Assembly: GCA_964540165.1 (NCBI GenBank)
Contig: CAZILU010000003.1
Span: 1-60,480 of the forward strand
DNA: 60,480 bases
Source: Mariniphaga sp964540165
Lineage (GTDB): Bacteria; Bacteroidota; Bacteroidia; Bacteroidales; Prolixibacteraceae
Direction: 5' to 3'
Shown: piece after piece, positions 26,350-34,395 of the stretch
Layout: each line of letters opens with the position of its first letter
Numbering within the stretch: the stretch's first letter is position 1
The notes under the pieces: model-generated
Seen by the model: only the letters and a program-made list of their open reading frames with translations
The model's database searches: none
Told to the model about the DNA's origin: nothing
Translations under genes and position numbers: made by a program

Positions 26350-28158
26350 ATGAATGGCTTTTCTAAGCGAAGTTATATCGTTATCGGCATTTTTGTGTTT
26401 ACCGGATTGATCTATACCATCAGGCTGTTCCGCTTGCAGGTACTTGATCCGGCATATAAAGTATTTGCAACCAACAATGTACTGAGAGATGTTGTTCAGT
26501 TTCCGGCCCGCGGACTCATATTTGACCGAAACGGAAACCTGTTGGTACACAATAAACCGGCCTATGACCTGTTGGTTACTCCCCGCGAAATTGAACCATT
26601 TGACACACTCTACCTGTGTCAACTGCTGGAAATCGAGAAGGAAGATCTGATTTCCCGGATCCGGATCGCAGCGGAGTATTCACGCTATAAACCATCGGTT
26701 ATCGTCCGGCAAATCTCCCCGGAGACTTATGCCATTTTGCAAGAGCGCATTTTCCGGTTCAAAGGGTTCCATCCCCAGTCAAGAACCCTTCGGGAATATA
26801 ATTACCCGGCAGCAGCGCATGCCCTGGGGTATGTTGGTGAGGTAAATCCGAACGATCTGGAACGGGACAGCTATTACAGCCAGGGTGACTATATCGGAGT
26901 CAGTGGAATCGAAAAGACCTATGAGCAGTGGCTTCGGGGAACCAAGGGCGTAAAAAAATTTCTGGTAGATGTACACAACCGAATTCAAGGAAGCTACTTA
27001 AGTGGTGTGGAAGATATCCCGGCCAGAGTCGGGCACGACCTGACAACAACCATCGACATCGACTTACAGATGTATGCAGAGTTGCTGCTGCAAAATAAAA
27101 AGGGAAGTGTGGTTGCCATTGAACCGTCGACTGGTGAGATCCTGGCTATTGCAAGCGCCCCTTCCTACGATCCGGGCATGCTGGTGGGCCGTGTGCGGGG
27201 AACAAACTATGCAAAACTGACTGCAGACACACTCAAACCACTGTTCAACAGGCCTCTCATGGCAGAGTACCCGCCCGGATCAACCTTCAAAATTTTAAAT
27301 GCCCTGATCGCGCTGGAGGAAGAATCTATCAACACAGGAACGCAGTTTTCATGTGCCGGAACAGCCTCTTCTCCCATCCGATGCACCCATAGCCACAATA
27401 CGCCACTGCAAGTGGTTGAAGCAATTCGCGAATCATGCAACCCTTTCTTTTGGAATACATTCCGTTCAATTATTACAAAGTTCCCAACAGCAGCCGAAGG
27501 GTATCATGCCTGGCGTAATCATGTTCTTAAATTTGGAATCGGTCAACCACTCAGTACCGATCTCACCATGGAGTCGAAAGGGAGCCTGCCTGAGACCTCC
27601 TATTTCGATCGCATCTATGGCAAAGGGAGATGGAACGCATTAACCGTCCGGTCGATGGCCATCGGACAGGGAGAGCTTGGCATTACACCGCTGCAATTAG
27701 CCAATTACTGCAGTGCCATAGCCAATCGTGGACACTTTTTCACGCCTCATCTGGTGAAAAAAATCGAAAATGGATCAATTGCCCCGCACTTTCAGGAAAA
27801 AAAACCGGCAGGCATTGATCAAAAGCATTTCGATCCGGTAATTAAAGGGATGGAGATCGGTATCGGTTCGGGCGCTTTGTATGCCGTTCCCGGTATCCCT
27901 ATTTGCGGAAAAACAGGCACTGCCGAAAACCCTCACGGATCGGACCACTCCGTCTTTATGGCCTTTGCCCCTAAAGATAATCCTCAAATTGCTGTCTCCG
28001 TTTACATCGAAAATGGCGTTTGGGGAGCACGCTATGCAGCTCCAATTGCCAGCCTGATCATAGAGCACTATTTGACCGACTCCATCTCCAACCAACGGGC
28101 ATGGCTGGAAAAACAAATGATTGAAGCCAATCTGTTAAACCCGTTTCAACCAAAATAG
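26350..28158 (+). CDS. mrdA: Penicillin-binding protein 2 (elongasome transpeptidase)
   Basis: This 602-residue class B PBP crosslinks peptidoglycan during elongation. One TM helix lies near residues 8-27, followed by the pedestal domain (RGLIFDRNGNLLVHNKPAYDL). The transpeptidase domain has the SxxK motif at S311-T-F-K314 (PGSTFKI), the SxN motif in RESCNPFFW, and KTG in CGKTGTAEN. Cysteines at CAGTASSPIRC could pair in the periplasm. It starts 8 bp after mreD and ends 3 bp before rodA. Confidence 0.95.
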   Translation: MNGFSKRSYIVIGIFVFTGLIYTIRLFRLQVLDPAYKVFATNNVLRDVVQFPARGLIFDRNGNLLVHNKPAYDLLVTPREIEPFDTLYLCQLLEIEKEDLISRIRIAAEYSRYKPSVIVRQISPETYAILQERIFRFKGFHPQSRTLREYNYPAAAHALGYVGEVNPNDLERDSYYSQGDYIGVSGIEKTYEQWLRGTKGVKKFLVDVHNRIQGSYLSGVEDIPARVGHDLTTTIDIDLQMYAELLLQNKKGSVVAIEPSTGEILAIASAPSYDPGMLVGRVRGTNYAKLTADTLKPLFNRPLMAEYPPGSTFKILNALIALEEESINTGTQFSCAGTASSPIRCTHSHNTPLQVVEAIRESCNPFFWNTFRSIITKFPTAAEGYHAWRNHVLKFGIGQPLSTDLTMESKGSLPETSYFDRIYGKGRWNALTVRSMAIGQGELGITPLQLANYCSAIANRGHFFTPHLVKKIENGSIAPHFQEKKPAGIDQKHFDPVIKGMEIGIGSGALYAVPGIPICGKTGTAENPHGSDHSVFMAFAPKDNPQIAVSVYIENGVWGARYAAPIASLIIEHYLTDSISNQRAWLEKQMIEANLLNPFQPK

Positions 28159-28160
28159 CC

Positions 28161-29588
28161 GTGGCAAAAAGAAACAGCCTTTGGGCAAATATCGACTGGA
28201 TTACCGTACTGATCTATCTGGCATTGGTATTTCTTGGGTGGATAAACATCTACTCATCGGTATATAACGAAGAGCAGAACAGCATCTTCGATTTCTCCCA
28301 ACGGTATGGCAAACAACTCATCTGGATCGGGTTGGCACTGCTTATCGCATTTACCATTCTTCTAATTGAAACCAACTTCTACGTATTCTTTTCCTATATC
28401 ATTTATGGATTGGTAATCTTCTCCCTGATCCTGGTCCTGATCATCGGTAAAGAGATCAACCATTCCAAATCGTGGTTCATGATTGGCGGATTTGGTATCC
28501 AACCGGCCGAATTCGGCAAATTTGCCACTGCCCTGGCCCTGGCAAAATATATGAGTTCATTCGGGTTTAAACTGAAACGCTTTAAATCCCTGATAGCCAT
28601 TGCTGCCATCGTTCTCATTCCGGCTACGTTAATATTTCTCCAAAACGACACGGGTTCAGCGTTGGTATACAGTGTCTTTATTCTTGTTTTATACAGGGAA
28701 GGCCTTTCTGGTGTTGTCCTCTTTTTTTTATCCCTGATTATTTTGTTGTTTATCTCCTCCCTTTTACTATCCGAAATCACTCTTTTTTCAATACTTGCAG
28801 GAGTGACTCTGCTCATACTGCTCATGTTGAACGCCGGAATGAAACACTTTACCCGGATCGTGCTCATTTTTGCCTCTGCCATCTCTCTATTTCTGGGAAT
28901 CAACTTTCTCACTCCGGTTAAAATCCCATCCGGTAACCTGCTGGCCATGTTCCTTCTTATGGGGGGAATCGGACTTTGGATATACAGCCGTCGCAAAAAA
29001 ATCAAAAACTATACCCTGATCGCATTAATTTTTATCGGGGCAATTTCATTTTCCTTTACCGTTGATTATGCCTTCAATAAATTTCTCTCAGACTATCAGC
29101 AGGCTCGCATTCATGAACTGTTGGGCATCAAAAGTGATCCGCTTGGGGTAGGCTATAATGTAAACCAAAGCAAAATTGCCATTGGTTCGGGAGGATTTTG
29201 GGGAAAAGGATTTCTAAACGGTACACAAACGAAGTTCAACTTCGTACCCGAGCAGAGCACCGACTTCATCTTTTGCACCGTTGGCGAAGAGTGGGGTTTT
29301 GCAGGGACCTTCATCTTAATATTGCTCTTTATTGTCCTTTTTTACCGATTAATTATTTTAGCAGAAAAGCAGCGATCCGGATTTTCAAGGATCTATGGTT
29401 ATTCAGTAGCCGTTATCCTCTTTTTTCACTTCCTTGTCAATATTGGCATGACCATTGGAATCATGCCGGTCATTGGAATCCCGCTACCCTTTTTCAGTTA
29501 CGGAGGCTCTTCCCTGTGGGCATTTACCCTCCTTCTCTTTATTTTCGTAAGGCTTGATGCCAGTCGCCTTGACTCATTGTCACAATAA
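28161..29588 (+). CDS. rodA: Peptidoglycan glycosyltransferase RodA (SEDS family)
   Basis: This 475-residue SEDS protein polymerises glycan strands in partnership with PBP2. It uses a GTG start 2 bases after the mrdA stop. Family motifs include KSWFMIGGFGIQPAEFGKFATAL near residues 105-125, NDTGSALVY, KIAIGSGGFWGKGFLNGTQ, the loop PEQSTDFIFCTVGEEWG with its key Glu/Asp residues, and PLPFFSYGGSS near the end. It is about 100 residues longer than E. coli RodA because of extra hydrophobic segments in the middle, a known feature of Bacteroidota RodA. It is the last gene of the operon. Confidence 0.95.
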   Translation: MAKRNSLWANIDWITVLIYLALVFLGWINIYSSVYNEEQNSIFDFSQRYGKQLIWIGLALLIAFTILLIETNFYVFFSYIIYGLVIFSLILVLIIGKEINHSKSWFMIGGFGIQPAEFGKFATALALAKYMSSFGFKLKRFKSLIAIAAIVLIPATLIFLQNDTGSALVYSVFILVLYREGLSGVVLFFLSLIILLFISSLLLSEITLFSILAGVTLLILLMLNAGMKHFTRIVLIFASAISLFLGINFLTPVKIPSGNLLAMFLLMGGIGLWIYSRRKKIKNYTLIALIFIGAISFSFTVDYAFNKFLSDYQQARIHELLGIKSDPLGVGYNVNQSKIAIGSGGFWGKGFLNGTQTKFNFVPEQSTDFIFCTVGEEWGFAGTFILILLFIVLFYRLIILAEKQRSGFSRIYGYSVAVILFFHFLVNIGMTIGIMPVIGIPLPFFSYGGSSLWAFTLLLFIFVRLDASRLDSLSQ

Positions 29589-29622
29589 AAGCCACCCAAA
29601 AATTCCCCATAGCAAATCTGAA

Positions 29623-29842
29623 ATAAGCTGCCGGCCGGACTTCCGAACCGGATCAGGGAAGAATCAAACCAGCCGTAAGATCATCCACCTGCTTATAGAA
29701 CGGGGTCTCCGGGTTGTTGCGATCGCCACCCGATGCCGCATGGTGAGTTGGAACTCCGATAGACCTCAAACGAATAATCAATATATAGAAGCCGTCAACC
29801 CATGTGTGCTATGACCTTGAAGAGATCGGATCGCCCAAACTA
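29623..29842 (+). pseudogene. Frameshifted fragment of a COG2403-like P-loop GTPase gene
   Basis: One frame reads FRTGSGKNQTSRKIIHLL, then ERGLRVVAI, and continues after a -1 shift at about 29722-29724 as RHPMPHGELELR before a stop. The combined RTGxGKxQTSR ... GLRVVxxRHPMP order is the Walker A region of the COG2403 (cyclic 2,3-diphosphoglycerate synthetase-like) family. A single lost C (ATCCGC to ATCGC) explains the shift. A third piece, YDLEEIGSPKLNET, is open in the same frame as the leader micro-ORF that follows. Intact family members are several hundred residues long, so only a relic remains. The family call is from memory of the motif. Confidence 0.55.
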
Positions 29843-29854
29843 AATGAAACGAGC

Positions 29855-29887
29855 ATGACGATTCTTGACACAAACAATAGGAATTAA
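29855..29887 (+). CDS. Leader micro-ORF, 10 codons (MTILDTNNRN)
   Basis: It has the same register and length as the frames at 7554 (minus) and 43791. Five bases separate its TAA from the ATG of the next small ORF. The translated status is inferred from conserved frame and stop. Confidence 0.4.
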   Translation: MTILDTNNRN

Positions 29888-29892
29888 ATTTT

Positions 29893-29967
29893 ATGCGAGT
29901 TCCATCGGGCCGGGAAAACGAGATGAAACCGGCAAAAGTATTTGTTGAAAAGATGTATATGAACTGA
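29893..29967 (+). CDS. Small leader ORF, 24 residues (MRVPSGRENEMKP family)
   Basis: It begins MRVPSGRENEMKP and ends KMYMN. It is the same length as the 7442-7516 copy, without indels. Function unknown. Confidence 0.4.
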   Translation: MRVPSGRENEMKPAKVFVEKMYMN

Positions 29968-29979
29968 AAATTTAATTAG

Positions 29980-30069
29980 ATGAAACGACCATGACGATTC
30001 TTGACACAAACGAGCAGGATCAAAATTATGGGAGTTCCATCTGATACCTTAGAAAACTTACAATTTTAA
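29980..30069 (+). repeat. Micro-ORF leader repeat, copy B (shortened)
   Basis: It begins ATGAAACGACC and holds ATGACGATTCTTGACACAAA as in copy A. The first micro-ORF (29991-30044, starting MTILDTNEQDQ) has lost the early stop and reads 17 residues. A second ATG at 30028 opens MGVPSDTLENLQF (13 residues), a diverged version of the second small ORF. The element ends with AATTTTAATCAGATGAAA, like the diverged copy at 2.9 kb. Confidence 0.6.
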
Positions 30070-30106
30070 TCAGATGAAATTATTGACGAATTTGTAAAAA
30101 CGAAAA

Positions 30107-30138
30107 TTTGAATCCTTTCCAATTTATCGCTACTTTTG
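30107..30138 (+). promoter_or_regulatory. Promoter of the PfkB-like gene (TTTG-N20-TACTTTTG)
   Basis: TTTG at 30107-30110 and TACTTTTG at 30131-30138 are 20 bp apart, close to the Bacteroidota consensus. The element overlaps the in-frame ATG at 30136, so translation should begin at 30157. It lies downstream of both leader copies, so this promoter would exclude them from the mRNA. Confidence 0.65.
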
Positions 30139-30156
30139 CTGCCATTAATCGGACCG

Positions 30157-31062
30157 ATGAAAAAAAAGATTGTAGCTTTCGGAGAGGTCGTTTGGGATAT
30201 TCTTCCCAACGGCAGCGTGTTGGGTGGTACGCCATCCAATTTGGTTTTTCGTTGCAATCTTTTTGGGGATGAGGGACACCTCCTGTCCCGAATTGGAGAT
30301 GATGCCTTGGGGCAAAAAGCGTTAGATCAATTACATCATCTTGGAATTTCTACTAAAAACATCCAGATGGATTCAGAATTTCCTACCGGAACCGTAATTA
30401 TCTCCTTCGATAAAAAAAACGAGCCCATTTACAATGTAACGCCCGATGTCGCTTTTGATCATATTGAATTTTCTACCGAAGCATTGAAATTAGCCAGGGG
30501 AGCCGACTGCCTCTTCTTTGGATTGCTTCCTCAACGATTTGGCATTTCAAAAAATACCCTTCGCGAATTAATCCGGGAAGCACAGGGCTCACTTAAATTT
30601 TTCGATCTCAAACTTTTTCAACATTTCTTTAATGCACCGGTTGTGGAAAACTTACTGCACGCATCCAATATCGTCCGGATTAAAGAGAAAGAGATTGGTA
30701 CCTTAGCTCAAAAACTTAGGCTTTTAAACGAAAAACCAGAGCCATTTAGCCGGGAACTGATTGAAAAATATCAAATCGATTTGGTTCTGATAACCCGGGG
30801 AGCAAAAGGCATTTTTGCGTATCATAAAGAACAGGGAGTATTCACTAATGAGGGTTACCCGGTTCAACTTAAAGATAATATCGGATCGGGAATGGCCTTT
30901 GCCGCAGGATTCCTTAACTATTACCTGAATGGCAGCTCCATTCAGCAGGCTGTCAACTTTGGTAATGCCGCCGGGGCCCTAAATGCCACGATGGTTGGTG
31001 CAACCGACTGGTTCGACAAAAAGGATGTTCTCCGGTTTATTAAAAATTACCAGGGAGGCTGA
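30157..31062 (+). CDS. PfkB family carbohydrate kinase lacking the catalytic Asp
   Basis: This 301-residue ribokinase-fold protein resembles fructokinases: MKKKIVAFGEVVWDILPNG at the start, GGTPSNLVFRCNLFGDEG, and a C-terminal substrate/ATP site. The family signature DTxGAGDxF reads DNIGSGMAF here; the general-base Asp of GAGD is Met246. Several base changes would be needed to get GAT from ATG, so this is not a simple read error. The protein may be inactive, regulatory, or use another residue. The start at 30157 follows a good promoter; an ATG at 30136 lies inside the -7 box. The gene is alone, convergent with ppk2. Confidence 0.85.
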   Translation: MKKKIVAFGEVVWDILPNGSVLGGTPSNLVFRCNLFGDEGHLLSRIGDDALGQKALDQLHHLGISTKNIQMDSEFPTGTVIISFDKKNEPIYNVTPDVAFDHIEFSTEALKLARGADCLFFGLLPQRFGISKNTLRELIREAQGSLKFFDLKLFQHFFNAPVVENLLHASNIVRIKEKEIGTLAQKLRLLNEKPEPFSRELIEKYQIDLVLITRGAKGIFAYHKEQGVFTNEGYPVQLKDNIGSGMAFAAGFLNYYLNGSSIQQAVNFGNAAGALNATMVGATDWFDKKDVLRFIKNYQGG

Positions 31063-31148
31063 AAGTGTGCAAAATCAGAACACATCCAATATGCCGACAA
31101 TCAGATAGATAAATCCGGTTTCTCAGATAAAAATCAAATCATTGCTGT

Positions 31149-31964
31149 CTAATAGACTTCCGGGACAAAGGTCATTTCTGACAGGGGAGGTCTGACATAA
31201 CCTTTATTCTCTTTTTTCGGAGGAAACTCCAGCGGATCGAGCGATATATTTTCGTATGGTATCATAGAAAGGAGGTGATGTATGCAGTTTAACCTGGCTC
31301 TTTTCTTATTGTCGGCATCAACCATAAACCAGGGACTGATTTTGGTATCGGTATAAGCAAACATTTCATCTTTGGCCTTCGAATACTCCATGTACAACTC
31401 CCTCGATTTCAAATCGATCGGACTCAATTTCCATCGTTTGGTCGGATCTTCATTCCGGCTGATAAAACGACGCTCCTGCTCCTCCTCACTAACCGAAAAC
31501 CAATATTTGATCAGAATGATCCCCGACCGGATCAACATCCGCTCAAAATTTGGACAAGACCGTAAAAACTCCCAGTACTCCTCCGTTGTACAAAAGTCCA
31601 TTACCCTTTCTACCCCGGCCCGGTTATACCAGCTACGGTCGAAAAGAACAATCTCTCCGGCAGCAGGTAAATGGGGTACATACCGCTGAAAATACCACTG
31701 TGTCTTCTCCCGTTCGGTGGGCGTACTGAGGGCGACAACCCGGCAGATCCGGGGATTCAGCACCTGCGTAATGCGCTTAATCGTTCCCCCCTTGCCTGCG
31801 GCATCCCTGCCCTCAAAAATGACGACAACCCGCATGCCTTTTAACTTTACCCACTCCTGAACCTTTACCAGCTCCAACTGCAATTTCTCTAACTCCTTTT
31901 CATACGCTTTGGTCGATAACTTCCTATGGCTATCCGATGCCTCTTCCGCTTTTTCCATACTCAT
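31149..31964 (-). CDS. ppk2: Polyphosphate kinase 2
   Basis: This 271-residue class I-type PPK2 transfers phosphate between polyphosphate and nucleoside diphosphates. Walker A is FEGRDAAGKGGTIKRI (about residues 50-65), the lid region is LSTPTEREKTQWYFQRYVPH, and Walker B is VLFDRSWYNRAGVERVM. The C-terminus has DLKSRELYMEYSKAKDEMF. All catalytic motifs are intact. The start codon at 31964 sits at the edge of a 15-bp perfect inverted repeat, so initiation or transcription may be controlled there. The next Met (31958) is a possible alternative start. Confidence 0.93.
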   Translation of the reverse strand: MSMEKAEEASDSHRKLSTKAYEKELEKLQLELVKVQEWVKLKGMRVVVIFEGRDAAGKGGTIKRITQVLNPRICRVVALSTPTEREKTQWYFQRYVPHLPAAGEIVLFDRSWYNRAGVERVMDFCTTEEYWEFLRSCPNFERMLIRSGIILIKYWFSVSEEEQERRFISRNEDPTKRWKLSPIDLKSRELYMEYSKAKDEMFAYTDTKISPWFMVDADNKKRARLNCIHHLLSMIPYENISLDPLEFPPKKENKGYVRPPLSEMTFVPEVY

Positions 31965-32015
31965 CTGCTGATTTTTAAGTTATAGGTATATAAAGTTAAA
32001 TAAAAATCAGCAGAT
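31963..32015 (-). promoter_or_regulatory. 15-bp perfect inverted repeat abutting the ppk2 start codon
   Basis: ATCTGCTGATTTTTA (31963-31977) and TAAAAATCAGCAGAT (32001-32015) are perfect complements separated by 23 bp. On the ppk2 strand the 3' arm ends in the A and T of the start codon, so an mRNA hairpin would hold the AUG. The spacer has TAACTTTA, a near -7 box, so a dimeric operator around the promoter is the alternative. Confidence 0.6.
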
Positions 32016-32067
32016 TTTTGTAATTAAATTGTGCCGCATCCGATTTTTTCAAAAAAGCCATTAGCCC

Positions 32068-33381
32068 TTAACTCAATTTTCGGGGTCTAAGAATTAAACG
32101 AAGCGACAGGTTGTACGAAAAATAGTTGGTAAGCCAATTAATAAATACAAAAAACCGGTTTTTAATACCTAAAATACTCATAAGATGAACGGCCATCCAG
32201 ATAATCCACGCCGGAAAGCCACCAAACCGAATTACCGGCAACTCAACAATAGCCAGATTTCTGCCCACCGTGGCCATAGTTCCTTTATCCCTGTATCTAA
32301 ATTTTCGGGGCCTCTTGCCCCGCCATTCCCGATGCAAATTGGCCGCCAGGTTTTCAGCCTGCTGGATGGCTGCCGGCGCCACCTGGGGATGCCCCTCAGG
32401 ATAATCCGATGAATTGACACACGCAAGATCTCCAATAATATAAACATCAGTCAACGCCATCACCCGGTGATACTCATCAACCACAACCCTGCCGCTCACT
32501 CGTTGCGATTGAGCAGGAATTCCGGGCAGAACAGCCCCTTTCATTCCGGCAGCCCAAACCACATTCAGGCATGAAAGATTACCTGTACTGGTTATAATCT
32601 CACTTCCGTTATAGGTTATAACCCGGGTATTTAGTTCAATATTGACGCCCAGTTTGCGTAAATACCGCTCTGCCCTTTCTGAAGAGAATTGAGACATGGA
32701 ACCTAATAACCTGCCGGAAGCCTCAATAAGAAATATATTCATCTTCGAAAAATCGAGCTCGGGATACTCATTCGGAAGAATTTTATTACGCAACTCCGCC
32801 ATCGCACCGGCCAATTCCACTCCCGTTGGTCCTCCCCCGACAATGGCAATATTAAGTGCAGACTCTCGCTCCCGCTCATCCGCTAAAACCAGTGCATTTT
32901 CATAATTCTTTAACATCTGGTTCCGAACAAACAGCGCTTCCGACACGCTCTTTAAACCAATGGCCTCTAATTCAATCTCTTTATTTCCAAAATAATTGGT
33001 AACCAATCCCAATGCAATGATAAGCTTATCATAACTGAATTTTCCACGATCGGTAATAACCAGACGTTTCTCCGAATCAAACCCCTCAATGTTGGCAACA
33101 CGGAAAAATACATTTCCTTTTCTTTGAAATATTTTACGAATGGGAAAACTAATATTGCTTGGCTCAAGGCCGGCCGTGGCTACCTGATACAACAAGGGCT
33201 GAAACTGATGATAGTTATTCCGGTCAATGATCAGAATTTGAAAATGTTCGTACCGGGCTAACAACCTGGCAATCCGAAGCCCCGCAAATCCGGCACCCAG
33301 AATTACGATTCGCTGCTGATGTACATCCGGATCAGGAATGTTCAGATCAATGTTGTCTTTATGTTGAAGTGCATTAATCAT
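32068..33381 (-). CDS. Type II NADH dehydrogenase-like FAD oxidoreductase
   Basis: This 437-residue flavoprotein has the FAD-binding RIVILGAGFAGLRIARLL, a second dinucleotide fold for NADH (LNIAIVGGGPTGVELAGAMAEL, ending with the usual GxExAG pattern), and the FAD-side motif VYIIGDLACV. The C-terminal region (FPAWIIWMAVHLMSILGIKNRFFVFINWL) is hydrophobic and amphipathic, as in NDH-2 enzymes that attach to the membrane and pass electrons to quinone without pumping. The start at 33381 (MINALQHKDN) is preferred; an upstream ATG at 33429 would include a palindrome. It is preceded by two inverted repeats. Confidence 0.88.
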   Translation of the reverse strand: MINALQHKDNIDLNIPDPDVHQQRIVILGAGFAGLRIARLLARYEHFQILIIDRNNYHQFQPLLYQVATAGLEPSNISFPIRKIFQRKGNVFFRVANIEGFDSEKRLVITDRGKFSYDKLIIALGLVTNYFGNKEIELEAIGLKSVSEALFVRNQMLKNYENALVLADERERESALNIAIVGGGPTGVELAGAMAELRNKILPNEYPELDFSKMNIFLIEASGRLLGSMSQFSSERAERYLRKLGVNIELNTRVITYNGSEIITSTGNLSCLNVVWAAGMKGAVLPGIPAQSQRVSGRVVVDEYHRVMALTDVYIIGDLACVNSSDYPEGHPQVAPAAIQQAENLAANLHREWRGKRPRKFRYRDKGTMATVGRNLAIVELPVIRFGGFPAWIIWMAVHLMSILGIKNRFFVFINWLTNYFSYNLSLRLILRPRKLS

Positions 33382-33425
33382 AACCGGCCATTCAATCTTA
33401 ATTAAAATCTCATCACAAGACCCCA

Positions 33426-33493
33426 CCAAAATAAATTTTGGAACAATGCGTCAATGACAGATAATGTGCAGTTCACATAAATCTATCATTGAC
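33426..33493. promoter_or_regulatory. Two inverted repeats between ric and the NDH-2 gene
   Basis: CCAAAAT-AA-ATTTTGG (33426-33441) is a perfect palindrome. GTCAATGA (33450-33457) pairs with TCATTGAC (33486-33493) with extra pairing inside (AGAT/ATCT, ATGTG/CACAT) around a CAGTT loop. They could be a ric terminator, though the T run is poor, or operators for the NDH-2 gene. Confidence 0.45.
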
Positions 33494-33566
33494 AGCAAAT
33501 TATTTGCTCCCGGAAGCTCCGTCAGCCCTTAATAAACACCCGGGGTAGGATGTCATTTAGCATTGT

Positions 33567-34286
33567 CTAATAATTCTTTTCCAGGTTAATGGCCTTCGGA
33601 AAAAGAATATTATTCTCCAAATGAATGTGACGGTGAAGATCTTTTTCAAAATCGGCTAACTGCTTCAACGACACCTGGTATGTTGTGCATCCGTCAGCCG
33701 GAACCTGATAACCGTTGGTAAGTTGCGAAATCTCCTCAAATCGCTCTCCTTCATTCTGATGCTCTGCCATCATGGCAGCAATGGGATTGGCAACCGTACC
33801 AAAGGGCGATTCAGGTTTGGACCGGTTCTCTGCTTTTGACTGCTCTAACAATTTGATGTATGGAAACAACATAAGCTCCTCCTTTTGCATATGCATGGTC
33901 AACTCACCTGCCGAAGTATAAAAATGATCCCTTACCTTATAAAGTTCGGGATGATTGACCCCATGCACCTCCGCAATTTTGTCGAGATTCTGTTTCAGGA
34001 AAGGGATGTGCTTATGTACATAACTATGGTGGCGATTAACAATGTATTCGGATAAAGCCCCCAACGACAAATTGTTTATATATTCCGTATCCGGATCAGA
34101 CTCCTGCAGAAGCGCCTCCAACCGGTTGATAAAATCCTCCGGAGCAACGCCGGCTTTTGAGCAGGCATCAGATATCGACTGGTGACCGCCACAGCAATAA
34201 TCAATGCGGTGAGCCTGAAACAGTGTGGCTGCTTTAAAGTTATTCTTAACAACTTCTCCTACGGGTGTATTCAATAAAATTTCCAT
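33567..34286 (-). CDS. ric: Iron-sulfur cluster repair di-iron protein (RIC/ScdA/YtfE)
   Basis: This 239-residue protein repairs Fe-S clusters damaged by nitric oxide or oxidants. The N-terminal ScdA_N domain has the conserved DYCCGGHQSI motif near residue 30. The hemerythrin-like di-iron domain follows, with the histidines and acidic residues of RHHSYVHKHIPFL, HMQKEELMLFPYIK, MMAEHQNEGERFEEI and HIHLENNILFPKA. It is complete. Its promoter carries a long palindrome, so stress control is likely. Confidence 0.94.
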   Translation of the reverse strand: MEILLNTPVGEVVKNNFKAATLFQAHRIDYCCGGHQSISDACSKAGVAPEDFINRLEALLQESDPDTEYINNLSLGALSEYIVNRHHSYVHKHIPFLKQNLDKIAEVHGVNHPELYKVRDHFYTSAGELTMHMQKEELMLFPYIKLLEQSKAENRSKPESPFGTVANPIAAMMAEHQNEGERFEEISQLTNGYQVPADGCTTYQVSLKQLADFEKDLHRHIHLENNILFPKAINLEKNY

Positions 34287-34312
34287 GGCAATACGATTTA
34301 TTATTATTGCCG

Positions 34313-34342
34313 CAAAGATATAAAATATTATTAAAAGACAAA
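34313..34342 (-). promoter_or_regulatory. Promoter of ric (TTTG-N18-TATCTTTG)
   Basis: On the minus strand TTTG (34342-34339) and TATCTTTG (34320-34313) are 18 bp apart, a near-perfect Bacteroidota promoter, 26 bp before the start codon. Confidence 0.7.
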
Positions 34343-34357
34343 AAGGTCTTTTAATAA
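34328..34357. promoter_or_regulatory. 30-bp palindrome over the -33 box of ric, putative operator
   Basis: TTATTAAAAGAC and GTCTTTTAATAA are perfect 12-bp arms around a 6-bp spacer. The -33 element lies inside it, so a bound repressor would block transcription. Redox or NO regulators of the Rrf2 or Crp/Fnr families are candidates; the identity is not shown by the sequence. Confidence 0.6.
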
Positions 34358-34395
34358 ATTAATAAATTTTTATGACAGAAAGAGTTATTACTCCT

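Larger units (their letters stand above)
29844..29967 (+). repeat. Micro-ORF leader repeat, copy A
   Basis: This runs from ATGAAACGA to the TGA of the 24-residue small ORF and closely matches the minus-strand element at 7442-7565. It is followed at 29980 by a second, shorter copy in the same direction, and both point at the PfkB-like gene. Confidence 0.7.

Noticed and set aside
28403..29005. 200-residue open frame on the minus strand
   Set aside because: It lies fully inside rodA, is rich in Arg, Ile and Met as expected from an antisense of membrane-protein codons, and has no recognisable domain.
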